In this document: positions 47,934-57,752 of the stretch, piece after piece
Numbering within the stretch: the first letter of the stretch is position 1
How the letters are laid out: each line of letters begins with the position of its first letter
Assembly: GCA_028289375.1 (NCBI GenBank)
Contig: JANQQK010000008.1
Location: 62,001-126,000 of the forward strand
Length of the DNA stretch: 64,000 bases
Source of the DNA: Phycisphaerae bacterium
GTDB taxonomy: Bacteria > Planctomycetota > Phycisphaerae > UBA1845
Direction: 5' to 3'
Notes under the pieces: model-generated
What the model was told of the DNA's origin: nothing
What the model saw: the letters and a program-made list of their open reading frames with translations, nothing else
The model's database searches: none
Translations under genes and position numbers: made by a program

Positions 47934-49661
47934 TTACTCGGCCTCGGTTTCCGCTTCAACGACGCCCTCTGCCTGGGTGATGCGTGCGACTTCTTCGGCA
48001 GTGGTGATGCCCTTGAGGACTTTCAACTTGCCATCATCGGCGAGTGTGTACATGCCGGTGGCTCGGGCGGCGCGGCGCAATTCGCTGGTTGGCGCACGAT
48101 TGAACGCCAGTTCGCGCAATTCGTTGTTCATCTGCAGCATCTCGAAGATGCCCTGTCGTCCTTTGTATCCGCTGCCACCGCAACGACCGCATCCGGCGCC
48201 TTTGTAGAACGTTTTTCCGGTCCACTCATCGTCGGTGAAGCCGATCATGCGCATTTTGAACTTGTCGGGCTTGGGATCCTCAACCTTGCACTCCTTGCAG
48301 ATCGTGCGGACCAGTCGCTGGGCCATGATTGCCTGGATCGAACTGGCGACGAGGAACGGCTTGATGCCCATGTCGATCAAGCGCGTGATGGCCGACGGCG
48401 CGTCGTTGGTGTGCAGCGTGCTGAACACAAGGTGACCGGTGAGGGCGGCCTGAATGGCGACCTCGCCGACCTCTTTGTCACGAATCTCACCGACAAGGAT
48501 GATGTTGGGTGCCTGTCGCAGCATGGAGCGGAGGATGCGTGCGAAGTCGAGCCCGATGTCCTCGCGGACCTGACACTGGTTGATGCCGGGGATGTTGTAC
48601 TCGACCGGGTCTTCGGCGGTGATGATCTTCTTGTCGGGTCGGTTCAGATCCTGCAGCGCGGAATAGAGCGTGGTCGTTTTGCCGGAACCGGTTGGCCCTG
48701 TGACGAGGAAAATGCCATTCGGACGTCGAATGATCTTCTGGAACTTCTTGAAATCATGCTCTTCGAAACCGAGGGCTGTAATACCGACGGTCACGTTCTC
48801 AGGCCGGAGAATACGCAGGACGATGCTCTCGCCGTGGTAGCTTGGGCAGGCGGATACACGGAAGTCGATAAAGCCGCTGCCGATTTTCATCTTGATACGG
48901 CCATCCTGCGGGATGCGCTTCTCGGCGATGTCCATACCCGAGATGATCTTCATGCGGGTGGTGACGGCTGACTGCATGTTCTTGGGGATGTCGTCGCGCA
49001 CGTGGCAGACACCGTCGATGCGGTAGCGAACGCGGACGCGGTTGCCCATCGGTTCGATGTGGATGTCACTGGCGCTGGATGTCACGCCCTCGACGATGAT
49101 CAAATTGATGAGGCGAACAATCGGGGCGTCCTCTTCGCTGTCGTCGGCGAGCTTGAGGGCTTCGTTTTCCTCGATGTCGGGCGCATCGTGGTCGATGCTG
49201 GCCATCGTCTTGGACATCTCTTCCGTCATGGGGTTGACGAATTTCTCGATGAAGTCCTTGACGCGGTTGGCCGGTGCGAGGGCGGGGATGAGTTCCTTGT
49301 TCAGGCGGAAGCGGAGCAGGTCGAGCGTTTCGAGATCGAGCGGATCGGTGATGACGACTTTAAGGCGACCTCCCTCTTCACCGAGTGGGACGACTTGATG
49401 CTGGCGAATGACGTCCTCTGGGAGCAATTCGAGCAGTTCCTGGCCGACCGATTCGCTGTCGAGTTCGACGTAATCCATGCCGAACTGGCTGGCGAGGGCG
49501 CGATAGACGTTGTCGTCGTCCGTGAAGTCCAGCTCGACGAGGGCTTCGCCAATGCGTTTGTGGTGGTCTCTTGCGTAATTGAGGGCTGTTTCGAGCTGTT
49601 CGGCGGTGATGACCCCGTCTTTGAGGAGGATCTCGCCGAGTTTGTACTTGCTTCTTGCCAC
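47934..49661 (-). CDS. PilB/GspE assembly ATPase (first copy)
   Basis: A 575-residue ATPase that heads the pilus/secretion operon. The N-terminal domain (YKLGEILLKDGVITAEQLETAL) resembles MshEN domains, some of which bind cyclic di-GMP; I did not check the binding motif. The ATPase core has Walker A GPTGSGKTTTLYSAL, TAEDPVEYN, NIILVGEIRD and STLHTNDAPSA. The zinc knuckle CKEC...CGRCGGSG is complete. The start is a GTG at 49661 with only a weak ribosome site. Its promoter must lie in the 270-base region shared with ppdK. Confidence 0.92.
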   Translation of the reverse strand: MARSKYKLGEILLKDGVITAEQLETALNYARDHHKRIGEALVELDFTDDDNVYRALASQFGMDYVELDSESVGQELLELLPEDVIRQHQVVPLGEEGGRLKVVITDPLDLETLDLLRFRLNKELIPALAPANRVKDFIEKFVNPMTEEMSKTMASIDHDAPDIEENEALKLADDSEEDAPIVRLINLIIVEGVTSSASDIHIEPMGNRVRVRYRIDGVCHVRDDIPKNMQSAVTTRMKIISGMDIAEKRIPQDGRIKMKIGSGFIDFRVSACPSYHGESIVLRILRPENVTVGITALGFEEHDFKKFQKIIRRPNGIFLVTGPTGSGKTTTLYSALQDLNRPDKKIITAEDPVEYNIPGINQCQVREDIGLDFARILRSMLRQAPNIILVGEIRDKEVGEVAIQAALTGHLVFSTLHTNDAPSAITRLIDMGIKPFLVASSIQAIMAQRLVRTICKECKVEDPKPDKFKMRMIGFTDDEWTGKTFYKGAGCGRCGGSGYKGRQGIFEMLQMNNELRELAFNRAPTSELRRAARATGMYTLADDGKLKVLKGITTAEEVARITQAEGVVEAETEAE

Positions 49662-49845
49662 GGTTGTCCGCTCGATCGCTTTGCTGGCCCGACGCCCGGC
49701 GTCGTGGGCACGGGTCGGGAGGTTCTGAGGTTGTTCGTGTCCGGCCTGCGGCGCACGCTGCTGACTTCAAGTTTACCGCGATGCAACGCACCCACGCAAG
49801 CATATGCCCGGCAGACGTCGCAGGTCCACCAGAGTGTACAATTGA

Positions 49846-49874
49846 TTGACACGTCAAAACCCGACTTTTATCAT
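49846..49874 (+). promoter_or_regulatory. Sigma-70 promoter of ppdK
   Basis: TTGACA (49846-49851) and TATCAT (49869-49874) are separated by exactly 17 bases, a near-consensus pair. The start codon is about 60 bases downstream. Confidence 0.75.
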
Positions 49875-49935
49875 CGCAGCGAATCCCCGGAGACACAGGT
49901 ATCACGCCCCAGTTCTGAGCTGGCAGGAAAGGACG

Positions 49936-52900
49936 ATGACGATGGCCTCGGCGACAAAACGGGTCTACTTCTTTGGTAATGGCAAGGCGGAAGGTCGCGG
50001 CGATCAGAAGGCGCTGCTTGGCGGCAAGGGAGCCGGGTTGGCTGAGATGACCAACATCGGTCTGCCTGTTCCGGGTGGCTTTACCATCACAACCGAAACG
50101 TGCGAAGACTACTACCGGCATCATCATAAGTGGCCTGGCGGTTTCGAGGAGGAAATCGTCAAGAACCTGAAGAAGCTGGAGAAAGCGTGCAAGAAGAAAC
50201 TCGGTGACGCAAACGATCCGCTGCTGGTGTCGGTGCGTTCGGGTGCGGCGGTGTCGATGCCGGGCATGATGGAGACGATTCTCAACCTCGGTCTGAACGA
50301 TGTGAGTGTTGAGGGGCTGGCGAAAGTCAGTGGAAATCGGCGATTCGCGCTCGATGCGTATCGACGGCTGATCATGATGTACGGGGCGACCGCGAAAGGC
50401 GTTGATCGTCTGAAATTCGATCACGCATTCGATCAGGTCAAGGATGAGCGGACACGCGGGCGTCTTGGCATTGCCCCCGATGCGAAGGTGAACGATACCG
50501 ACGTCAATGAGGCCGAACTTGAGGACGTCGTTGAACGTTTCAAGCAGTTGTACGCCGACGAAGTGAACGAGCCGTTCCCGCAGGAACCGATGGAGCAGCT
50601 TCGCGGATCGATCAACGCGGTGTTCGAGAGTTGGAACGCCGAGAAGGCGGTCACCTATCGTCGCGTCGAGAAGATCACCGGCGTGCATGGAACGGGTGTC
50701 AACATCTGCCAAATGGTGTTCGGCAACATGGGGGACGACTCGGGGACGGGCGTCTGTTTCACACGAGACCCGAGCACGGGTGAGAACGAATTTTACGGCG
50801 AGTTCCTCATCAACGCACAGGGTGAGGACGTGGTGGCGGGTATTCGCACGCCGCTGAAGATCCACGAAATGTCGCATCGTCTGCCGACCGCATGGGATCA
50901 GTTGCTGGCGGTGCGGGCGATGCTTGAGCTGCACTACGGCGACATGCAGGATCTGGAGTTCACCGTGGAGCGTGGCAAGCTGTACATGCTGCAGTGTCGC
51001 ACGGGCAAGCGGTCGCCGGGGGCGGCGTTCCGCATTGCGGTGGAGCAGGCGACGCTGCCGCTGCTGACCGACGAGGAAACGAAGCGGCTGATGAAGGCGA
51101 AGTACCTGCCGGCCAAGTACGGCAAGCTGGCGACCAAGCCGGTGATCAGCAAGCGTCAGGCGGTGATGCGGATCAAGGCGAGCGACATCGAGAAGCTGTT
51201 CTCGCCGGTGATCGATCCGAGTGTTTCGGTTTCGGAGTTGGACGAGCGTCGGCTGGGGACCGGAATCAATGCGGTGCCCGGGGCGGCATCGGGGACGGTC
51301 GTGTTTCACGCTGCCGATGCCGAACGTTTGGCCGCGGAAAATCACCAGGTCATTCTTGTCCGCAACGAAACATCACCCGAAGACGTTGGCGGCATGCACG
51401 TTGCTGCTGGCATTCTAACGGCGACGGGCGGCAAGACGTCGCACGCTGCCGTCGTGGCACGTGGCTGGGGCAAATGCTGCATCGTGGGGTGTGATGCACT
51501 TCGGATCGACGAGTCGGCCAAAACGCTACGGGTCAACGGACATCAGTTCAACGAAGGCGATCCGATCACGCTGGATGGATCGACCGGACATGTTTACGAA
51601 GGCGAACTGCCGCTCGATCGGCCCGGTGCACCGAACGAATACGGCACGATTCTCGAGTGGGCCGATGAGATTCGCCGTTTGAAAGTGCGAACGAATGCAG
51701 ACACGCCGGCCGACGCTGCCAACGCGGTGAGCATGGGTGCGGAAGGCATCGGACTTTGCCGGACGGAGCACATGTTCTTCGATACCGAGGAGCGGCGTCT
51801 GGCGATGCAGGAGATGATTGTCGCGGACGACGTGGAGGCACGCGTACGGGCGCTCGACAAGTTGCAGCCGTTCCAGAAGCAGGATTTCTTCGGGATATTC
51901 GAGGCGATGAACGGCAAGCCGGTGACGATCCGTCTTGTCGACCCGCCGCTGCATGAGTTCCTGCCGCATGATGACGAGGGCATCGAGCGCTTGGCCAACT
52001 ACACGGGTCTGACGGTCGATCAGATTCGTGATCGGACGCGGCAATTGCACGAGTCGAATCCGATGCTGGGGCATCGTGGTTGCCGGTTGGCGATCACGTA
52101 TCCGGAGATTCTCGACATGCAGGTCAGCGCGATCATCGAGGCGGCGGTTCAGGCCGCGCGGGAAGGCGTGACCGTCCTGCCGGAGATCATGATTCCGCTG
52201 ACGATTGATCCGCGCGAGCTGCAGATTCTTGTTGAGCAGACGCGTGCGGTGGCGGACGCGATTCTCGATGATGCGGGCGTGAAGCTCGACTATATGGTCG
52301 GGACGATGGTCGAGACACCGCGTGCTGCGTTGCGTGGCGATGATATCGCGAGCGTGTGTCAGTTCATCAGCTTCGGCACCAACGACCTGACGCAGACGAC
52401 GATGGGCCTCTCGCGTGATGACGCGGGTCGTTTCCTGCCGGACTATGTCGACGAGGCCAAGCATGGCATCTTCAAGGAAGACCCGTTCAGCACGATTGAT
52501 GTTGGTGGTGTCGGGATGCTGGTCGACTGGGCGGCAAGCAAGGCGCGCGAGGTCGACAAGAAATTCAAGCTCGGCGTGTGCGGTGAGCATGGCGGCGACC
52601 CAGAGAGCGTGGACTTCTTCCACAACGTCGGGCTGGACTACGTGTCGTGCAGTCCGTTCCGTGTGCCTGTCGCACGGTTGGCTGCGGCACAAGCGGTGGT
52701 TCGCGAGAAGGACGTGCAGAAGACGGGTCGCAAATCGACAGCGTCCGCTTCGCGCGTCAAGAAGAACGGTGCCGCGAAGTCCGCGAAGAAAGCAACCGCC
52801 AAGAAGGCAACGAAGAAAAAAGCCAAAGCCAAGAAGGCGAGCAAGTCCAAGGCGGCCAAGTCCGCGAAGAAAAAGACCACCAAGAAGGCGAAGTCGGCCA

Positions 52901-53031
52901 AGAAGAAGACCGCCAAGAAAGCCAAGTCGAAAAAGGCGACGGCCAAGAAATCCAAGAAGAAGACTGCAAAGAATTCAAAGAAGACGACCGCCAAGAAGAA
53001 GGCCGGCAAGAAGAAGAAATCGCGACGCTAA
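49936..53031 (+). CDS. ppdK: Pyruvate phosphate dikinase with histone-H1-like C-terminal tail
   Basis: This encodes 1031 residues. It interconverts pyruvate, ATP and phosphate with phosphoenolpyruvate, AMP and diphosphate. The N-terminal ATP-grasp has KGAGLAEM and RSGAAVSMPGMMETILNLG. The swivelling domain carries the phosphorylated His503 in GGKTSHAAV. The C-terminal barrel has EGIGLCRTEHMF and catalytic Cys882 in VCGEHGG. The enzyme core ends near residue 928, the normal family length. The last 100 or so residues are almost only Lys, Ala, Ser and Thr in AKKxxAKK words, as in histone H1-like proteins such as chlamydial Hc1. The frame is continuous, so this is a genuine fusion. AGGA motifs lie before the start and a strong promoter lies upstream. 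Confidence 0.95.
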   Translation: MTMASATKRVYFFGNGKAEGRGDQKALLGGKGAGLAEMTNIGLPVPGGFTITTETCEDYYRHHHKWPGGFEEEIVKNLKKLEKACKKKLGDANDPLLVSVRSGAAVSMPGMMETILNLGLNDVSVEGLAKVSGNRRFALDAYRRLIMMYGATAKGVDRLKFDHAFDQVKDERTRGRLGIAPDAKVNDTDVNEAELEDVVERFKQLYADEVNEPFPQEPMEQLRGSINAVFESWNAEKAVTYRRVEKITGVHGTGVNICQMVFGNMGDDSGTGVCFTRDPSTGENEFYGEFLINAQGEDVVAGIRTPLKIHEMSHRLPTAWDQLLAVRAMLELHYGDMQDLEFTVERGKLYMLQCRTGKRSPGAAFRIAVEQATLPLLTDEETKRLMKAKYLPAKYGKLATKPVISKRQAVMRIKASDIEKLFSPVIDPSVSVSELDERRLGTGINAVPGAASGTVVFHAADAERLAAENHQVILVRNETSPEDVGGMHVAAGILTATGGKTSHAAVVARGWGKCCIVGCDALRIDESAKTLRVNGHQFNEGDPITLDGSTGHVYEGELPLDRPGAPNEYGTILEWADEIRRLKVRTNADTPADAANAVSMGAEGIGLCRTEHMFFDTEERRLAMQEMIVADDVEARVRALDKLQPFQKQDFFGIFEAMNGKPVTIRLVDPPLHEFLPHDDEGIERLANYTGLTVDQIRDRTRQLHESNPMLGHRGCRLAITYPEILDMQVSAIIEAAVQAAREGVTVLPEIMIPLTIDPRELQILVEQTRAVADAILDDAGVKLDYMVGTMVETPRAALRGDDIASVCQFISFGTNDLTQTTMGLSRDDAGRFLPDYVDEAKHGIFKEDPFSTIDVGGVGMLVDWAASKAREVDKKFKLGVCGEHGGDPESVDFFHNVGLDYVSCSPFRVPVARLAAAQAVVREKDVQKTGRKSTASASRVKKNGAAKSAKKATAKKATKKKAKAKKASKSKAAKSAKKKTTKKAKSAKKKTAKKAKSKKATAKKSKKKTAKNSKKTTAKKKAGKKKKSRR

Positions 53032-53042
53032 GTGATGATCGC

Positions 53043-54356
53043 TTAGGATTCGCCCGACCTGTTTTCGGCCGCGATGCAGTAGAGGTAGTTGTCCGAACGG
53101 ATGAACAACTCTCCGTCGCTGACAGCAGGCGATGAACTGAACGCGCCCTTGTCGCCGTCAAAGGCCGGGTTGTGCGCGACAAGCTTGAACGTGTCGGCGG
53201 CTTCGATGACGTAGCTTTCACCGTTTCGGGTAAACTGAATGATCCGGTTGCCGACCGCGACGGGCGAGGAGTAGTCGGCGTTTGGGAATCCGCCGGTTGG
53301 CCCGCCGAGACGCGGGAGTCGTTCCTTGTAGACGTTCTCGCCGTCGGACAAACGGGCTGCCTGGAATATTCCGCCCGTCGACCAGTACATCCTGTCGCCG
53401 ACGATCACCGGCGTGCAAATGCCCGAACGCATGCGCTTGTTCCAGACCGCGTGCGATTCGGTCACATCGCCTTTTCCGTCATATCGAACAGCCATTCCGT
53501 GCCCTGCCCTGCTGCCCATGAGGAAGGCGACGTTGTTCTTCGTGACGATGCTTCCGCAGCTTGCGTCATCCAACGGCGACGTGGCCGACCAGATGATATC
53601 ACCATTTGCCGGGTCGAGGCCCATGACCTTGAAGGGCACGTGGACGAGCACTTGTGGTTTTCCGTCGACGTGCACATCTGTCGGGGTGGACCATGAGTTC
53701 GTGTAGGACGGGTCCTTCACCGACCAGCGCTGTTTGCCCGTTTTCTTGTCGATGCCGACGAAGTGATTCCCAAGTACGCCGGCGTCCACGACGATCACGT
53801 CGCCAACGATGATCGGGCTGGAGCCGTCGCCCCATCTGGCGGGGTCCGATTTCTGCCCCAGCTCGGCGTGCCACAGCTTTTTCCCGTCTTTGTCGTAGGC
53901 GTACATCCCCGACTTGCCAAGAATCGCGTAGACGTGTTGACCGTCCGTGACGGGTGTGCTGCTGGCGTAGCCATGCTGGGTGATGAATCCCTGATAGCGG
54001 TCCTCGTCGGCGGTCGACGGTACCGATGCCCGCCAGAGTTCCTTGCCCGATTCACGGTCGAAGGCAAGCAGATGGCGGACGAGTTTCTTCGGATCGCCGG
54101 GGTTGGCCATGTCCAGACCGTAGCCGGTGTAGGCCGTCAGGTAGACGCGGTCCCCGCTGACGACGGGTGACGATGCCCCCATGCCAGGCAGTGCGGTTCG
54201 CCATTTCAGGTTCTTTGCGGAGGACCATTCGACGGGGATCGATGCATCGTCAGCGTGTCCTGAACCGCTTGGACCGCGGAATCGCTGCCAGTCGGCGGCG
54301 AGGACCGTTGCGGTGGTGAGTGCGAGGATGATGGCGGTGTGGCGAATGTGCGTCAT
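53043..54356 (-). CDS. Secreted PQQ-like beta-propeller protein
   Basis: This encodes 437 residues. A signal peptide (1-20, VLA/A) precedes DWQRFRGPSGSGH, a phrase I associate with planctomycete outer-membrane/periplasmic propellers related to BamB. The body has repeated blades with W at the end of each repeat: LLAFDRESGKELWRA, MYAYDKDGKKLWHAE, GIDKKTGKQRWSV, GLDPANGDIIWSA. Such proteins either bind partners at the outer membrane or, if PQQ is bound, oxidise alcohols; I see no dehydrogenase catalytic evidence. It converges on ppdK with 11 bases between stops and no clear terminator. Confidence 0.85.
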   Translation of the reverse strand: MTHIRHTAIILALTTATVLAADWQRFRGPSGSGHADDASIPVEWSSAKNLKWRTALPGMGASSPVVSGDRVYLTAYTGYGLDMANPGDPKKLVRHLLAFDRESGKELWRASVPSTADEDRYQGFITQHGYASSTPVTDGQHVYAILGKSGMYAYDKDGKKLWHAELGQKSDPARWGDGSSPIIVGDVIVVDAGVLGNHFVGIDKKTGKQRWSVKDPSYTNSWSTPTDVHVDGKPQVLVHVPFKVMGLDPANGDIIWSATSPLDDASCGSIVTKNNVAFLMGSRAGHGMAVRYDGKGDVTESHAVWNKRMRSGICTPVIVGDRMYWSTGGIFQAARLSDGENVYKERLPRLGGPTGGFPNADYSSPVAVGNRIIQFTRNGESYVIEAADTFKLVAHNPAFDGDKGAFSSSPAVSDGELFIRSDNYLYCIAAENRSGES

Positions 54357-54496
54357 GTCCGGGGCTCCATTGTGGCTGAACGACGAGAATCATAGTAGAC
54401 CGGTGGCCCATTCGGCGCGTGACACGCTCGTGTCGTTCAGGATTCGCACTTGTGGGCGGGCTGGATTCAGAAATCGGCCTTGAACAACCGGGGACG

Positions 54497-55534
54497 TCAT
54501 GCGGTCGTGTTGGCGGGTCTGCCGGTCTTGTAGTTCAGTCCCTGCCGCAGAATCTTCTGGATCAGATCTTCATACGGGATGCCAACGGCGTTGGCAGACT
54601 CGGCGAAATCCTCGTCGTAGGCCATGTCGGGATTTGGATTCGACTCGAGCAGGTAGATCTTTCCCTCTTCCGACAGTCGGAAATCCATCCGGCCATAACC
54701 GGTCTGGTTCAGGACGCGGTAGGTGCGTTTGGCGAGTCGGGCGGCGTATTCCTCGACGCCGTCGGGCAGGTTCTTTGCTTTGCTGGTCTTGATCTTGGCG
54801 CGCTCCTGGTACTTCAGGTTCCATTTGACGCGCTCTGTGGCGATTCGCGGTGCACCGGCTGACAATCCGCCAAAGTCGATCTCCCAGACGGGGAAGGTCT
54901 GAAGTCGGCGATTGCCCATGACGCCGACGTACAGCTCGCGGCCGTCGATGAATTCCTCAACGAGCGCGTCGGATTCCATCTGCTCGTGCATGAAGGCCAC
55001 GCGGTCGATGAGCTTTTCGTCGTCGTGCACCACGGAGGCCTGCGAGATGCCGACCGATCCGTGCTCGGTCGCGGATTTGACGATCATGGGGTACTTGAGT
55101 CGCGGCGATCGGCGGACCCGGCGTCCGCGCGGATAGACCACGAACTCGGGCGCGGGAATGCGGTGGTGACGCAGGATCTTCTTGGCCATCACCTTGTTGG
55201 CTGCGAGCATCATGCCGTAGGGATTGCAGCCGGTGTACTTCTTGCCGATCAGTTCGAGGTAGCCGAGCACAAACGGGACATACGCCCCGAAACCGCGAAA
55301 CTCCTCGAGGAGATTGAAGACGATGTGCGGTTTGAATTCCTGCAGACCGTCGCGGATTTCGCCGAGTTCATCCGAGACGCCCAGCGCCTTCGCATCATGG
55401 CCGAGATGCTGAAGCGCGGTCATGACGTCGTACTCGGTCTTGCATGGGGCGATATCCTCATGCTTCATGCCATCCGCGTCGGGCGGCGGGACGAAGTCCT
55501 CGATCATCAACACCAGTACCCGCAGCGATCTCAT
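54497..55534 (-). CDS. ATP-grasp ligase of the D-alanine-D-alanine ligase type
   Basis: This encodes 345 residues. The three parts of an ATP-grasp ligase are visible: an N-terminal Rossmann-like part (LRVLVLMIEDFVPPP, HIVFNLLEEFRGFG), a central lid with YPMIVKSATEHGSVGIS and ALVEEFIDGRELYVGV, and the metal-binding end GRMDFRLSEEGKIYLLESNPNPD. Such enzymes join amino acids or peptides through acyl phosphates. It differs from housekeeping Ddl in its N-terminal half. Its start overlaps the stop of the metallopeptidase gene by four bases (ATGA), so the two proteins are translationally coupled. The substrate is unknown. Confidence 0.85.
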   Translation of the reverse strand: MRSLRVLVLMIEDFVPPPDADGMKHEDIAPCKTEYDVMTALQHLGHDAKALGVSDELGEIRDGLQEFKPHIVFNLLEEFRGFGAYVPFVLGYLELIGKKYTGCNPYGMMLAANKVMAKKILRHHRIPAPEFVVYPRGRRVRRSPRLKYPMIVKSATEHGSVGISQASVVHDDEKLIDRVAFMHEQMESDALVEEFIDGRELYVGVMGNRRLQTFPVWEIDFGGLSAGAPRIATERVKWNLKYQERAKIKTSKAKNLPDGVEEYAARLAKRTYRVLNQTGYGRMDFRLSEEGKIYLLESNPNPDMAYDEDFAESANAVGIPYEDLIQKILRQGLNYKTGRPANTTA

Positions 55535-56589
55535 ACCATCACCCTGTGTCTGCCTGAGTGCAGGTAGTTGACGGTTTGCAGCGTGAGGAGGATGACGGCT
55601 TCGAGCTTGGCTTGATCGTCCGATCGGTCCATGCGGAGCTTGAGCTCACGCGAGCGATTGATCATCCCCGAGAGCACCTGGTCGATGGTGTACTGGTGTT
55701 CGCCGGTCCACTTGGACACGAGTCGGCGTATCTCCGGTTTGACGCGTTTGAGAAACGTGGACGCGAATTCACCCTTCTTAAGTTTATCGGAGAAGAGGCG
55801 TCTGAGATCTCGGTCATAGAAGTCCGGATATTCCTCGCCATACCATGCTCGCTTGCGCTTGTAGTGATCGCGCAGTCTGGTCTTGTTGGTACGCAGGGTG
55901 TCGACATGCTGACGGTTTCGGACGGGCGGTTTCTGATCCTGAATCTCGGCCATCAGTTCATCGACGTAGAGCAGTTTCTTGAGTGCAGGCCAACCCTGGT
56001 AGCGACGTCGCCACATCGAGCGCGGGTTCAGCCAGACGGCGAACGTCTCGGCGAAGTCTTCGGACGGGTGACTCTGGGCGTACCACATGTCGAGATGCAG
56101 GACGTATTTCTTGCTGTAGGGACGCGGCAGGTAGTAGTCGGGATACCGCTTGGATGCCCGGCCAAACAGCTCGCGATAGCGTTTCTTTCGATGAAATCGG
56201 TAGGCGTTGTCGAACGCGTGGCCCACTTCGTGACGCAGCAGTCGCAGGCAGCTCTCCTTGGTTCCGCCTTCGACGTCAAGCATCTGGGCACGTTCGAGGC
56301 GGATCAGCCGCGGATGGGCCAGGTAGAACGGAATGGCCACGCCGGGAACGCCATCGGGTGAGAACCACTCTTCGCTGATCCAGAAGTGTGGACGAAAGCA
56401 CAGGTTCTTGCGTTCGAGGTCGACACGAATACGGTCGATGCGATGCTCGACCATCGTGCCCTCGAGCTTCACACCAAGGTCGCAAAGACGAAGGTTGAGC
56501 AGTTCCTCATCGCTGGAACAAACCCACTCGGGTTCTCCACGACGTTTTCGAGACGTCGCCTGTCGGGATTTGGTTAAGCGCGTCGGCAT
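55531..56589 (-). CDS. Putative zinc metallopeptidase paired with the ATP-grasp ligase
   Basis: This encodes 352 residues with no signal peptide. The zinc motif HEVGH is in LLRHEVGHAFDNAYRF near residue 165, and a third ligand region follows with SHPSEDFAETFAVWLNPRS. The segment YLPRPYSKKYVLHLDMWYAQ between them is characteristic of a putative zinc-binding metallopeptidase family. The C-terminal 130 residues are helical and charged. The coupled ATP-grasp gene suggests that one enzyme makes and the other trims or protects a small peptide; that is inference. An Arg/Lys-rich N terminus precedes EWVCSSDEELLNLRLCDLG. Confidence 0.82.
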   Translation of the reverse strand: MPTRLTKSRQATSRKRRGEPEWVCSSDEELLNLRLCDLGVKLEGTMVEHRIDRIRVDLERKNLCFRPHFWISEEWFSPDGVPGVAIPFYLAHPRLIRLERAQMLDVEGGTKESCLRLLRHEVGHAFDNAYRFHRKKRYRELFGRASKRYPDYYLPRPYSKKYVLHLDMWYAQSHPSEDFAETFAVWLNPRSMWRRRYQGWPALKKLLYVDELMAEIQDQKPPVRNRQHVDTLRTNKTRLRDHYKRKRAWYGEEYPDFYDRDLRRLFSDKLKKGEFASTFLKRVKPEIRRLVSKWTGEHQYTIDQVLSGMINRSRELKLRMDRSDDQAKLEAVILLTLQTVNYLHSGRHRVMV

Positions 56590-56801
56590 GACTATTCTGA
56601 CACCGTGGTTTCAGGCACGTCCGATCCGACCCTTCTCCGCGTGCAGCAACAGAGCACATAGACATCATGCCTCGTCGGCCTGTTGCCCGCAAGACAAGCT
56701 GTATATCGCCCGATTGGTCGGGTTGGCAATACAAAATCGAAACGCGTGATGACTCTGGCCACGATGTCTTGGGAATGACTTTGCAGAGGCGACGCGTGGG
56801 G

Positions 56802-57752
56802 TTAACGCTCCACGACAACAACCGTCGTCGACTTGCCGGTGGCGAGATCAACTTGTGTGATACGTGGGCCTCGAGACTTGCTTCCTGCTTCGAGAACGAA
56901 CAGATCGCCATCGTGAAGAACGACGCCAACAGGCGACCAAGGCCGGGTGGTTCGATAGACTTCCTTGACGTTCCGATCCGGGCCGATGCGGAGAACCCGC
57001 CGACCGGAGTGATAGGCGACGTAAATGTGCCCGTCTTCCGAGACCGTAAGACCGTAAAGGCGATTGATCGTGGTCGGCGGTCCGAATCTCTGCGGTGGGT
57101 CGGACAACCTTTCGTCCAGCAATTTGGGTGACACCGTGGACACCTGCCCATCCCGGTTGAGCCGGCGGACGCGATCGCGGTCCGTGAGGTAGACGACTCC
57201 GTCAGGTCCCATCGTCATGCTGGTCACCATGCGCAGTGTGGATTTGTCGACGGGACCGTCCCCAAACAACTCGCCGCTTCCCTTCCCGGCGACCACGCGG
57301 ACATCCCCGGATGGGGACCGATTCAGAATGTATCCACGCTTGGGTCCGCGCGGGGTGTGGCTGAACAAGACGTGGCCTTTGGAATCAATCACGAACGGCG
57401 CTCCGGCGAACTTCATGCGATCCAGCTGGGGTTCGATGAGACGGACATGTTCACCTTCGGGGGTCATCTTCCACAGCGAGCAAGGCCACGCTTCACCGCG
57501 CTGCACTTCACGTTCGTAGTAGAGCGTTCCGTCACTTGCCAGGAACAGGCCGTGGGTCCACGAGTTTTGCCGAAGCTCCGACAGAACGCCGTCTGGTGAC
57601 AACTTCCAGATCGTTTCCCGCGCAACGTCCGTGAAGTAGATCGTCCCATCGCGTCTCATCACAATTCCGTCGCCCGGGTGCGCATCGGCAGGTGAAACGA
57701 AATTGATGGCCGCGAACAGAATCAGAATGGCGCCCGACCGTTCGGTCTTCAT
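56802..57752 (-). CDS. Secreted NHL/SMP-30-like beta-propeller protein
   Basis: About 316 residues. The start at 57752 gives a signal peptide (1-25, ending ADA/H) and has GGAGATG about ten bases upstream; the frame extends to 57836 without a signal. Blades contain IVMRRDGTIYFTDVARETIWKL, MGPDGVVYLTDRDRVRRL, and LTVSEDGHIYVAYHSGRRVLRI-type segments, typical of six-bladed NHL/SMP-30-like propellers. The substrate or ligand cannot be deduced. It lies 127 bases after gpsA on the same strand and is followed by a 212-base gap in which I see nothing. Confidence 0.75.
   Translation of the reverse strand: MKTERSGAILILFAAINFVSPADAHPGDGIVMRRDGTIYFTDVARETIWKLSPDGVLSELRQNSWTHGLFLASDGTLYYEREVQRGEAWPCSLWKMTPEGEHVRLIEPQLDRMKFAGAPFVIDSKGHVLFSHTPRGPKRGYILNRSPSGDVRVVAGKGSGELFGDGPVDKSTLRMVTSMTMGPDGVVYLTDRDRVRRLNRDGQVSTVSPKLLDERLSDPPQRFGPPTTINRLYGLTVSEDGHIYVAYHSGRRVLRIGPDRNVKEVYRTTRPWSPVGVVLHDGDLFVLEAGSKSRGPRITQVDLATGKSTTVVVVER

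Noticed and set aside
52740-53031. CRISPR or tandem DNA repeat
   Set aside because: The periodicity comes from AAG/GCC codons of the Lys/Ala tail in the dikinase frame; there are no unit-length repeats with spacers.
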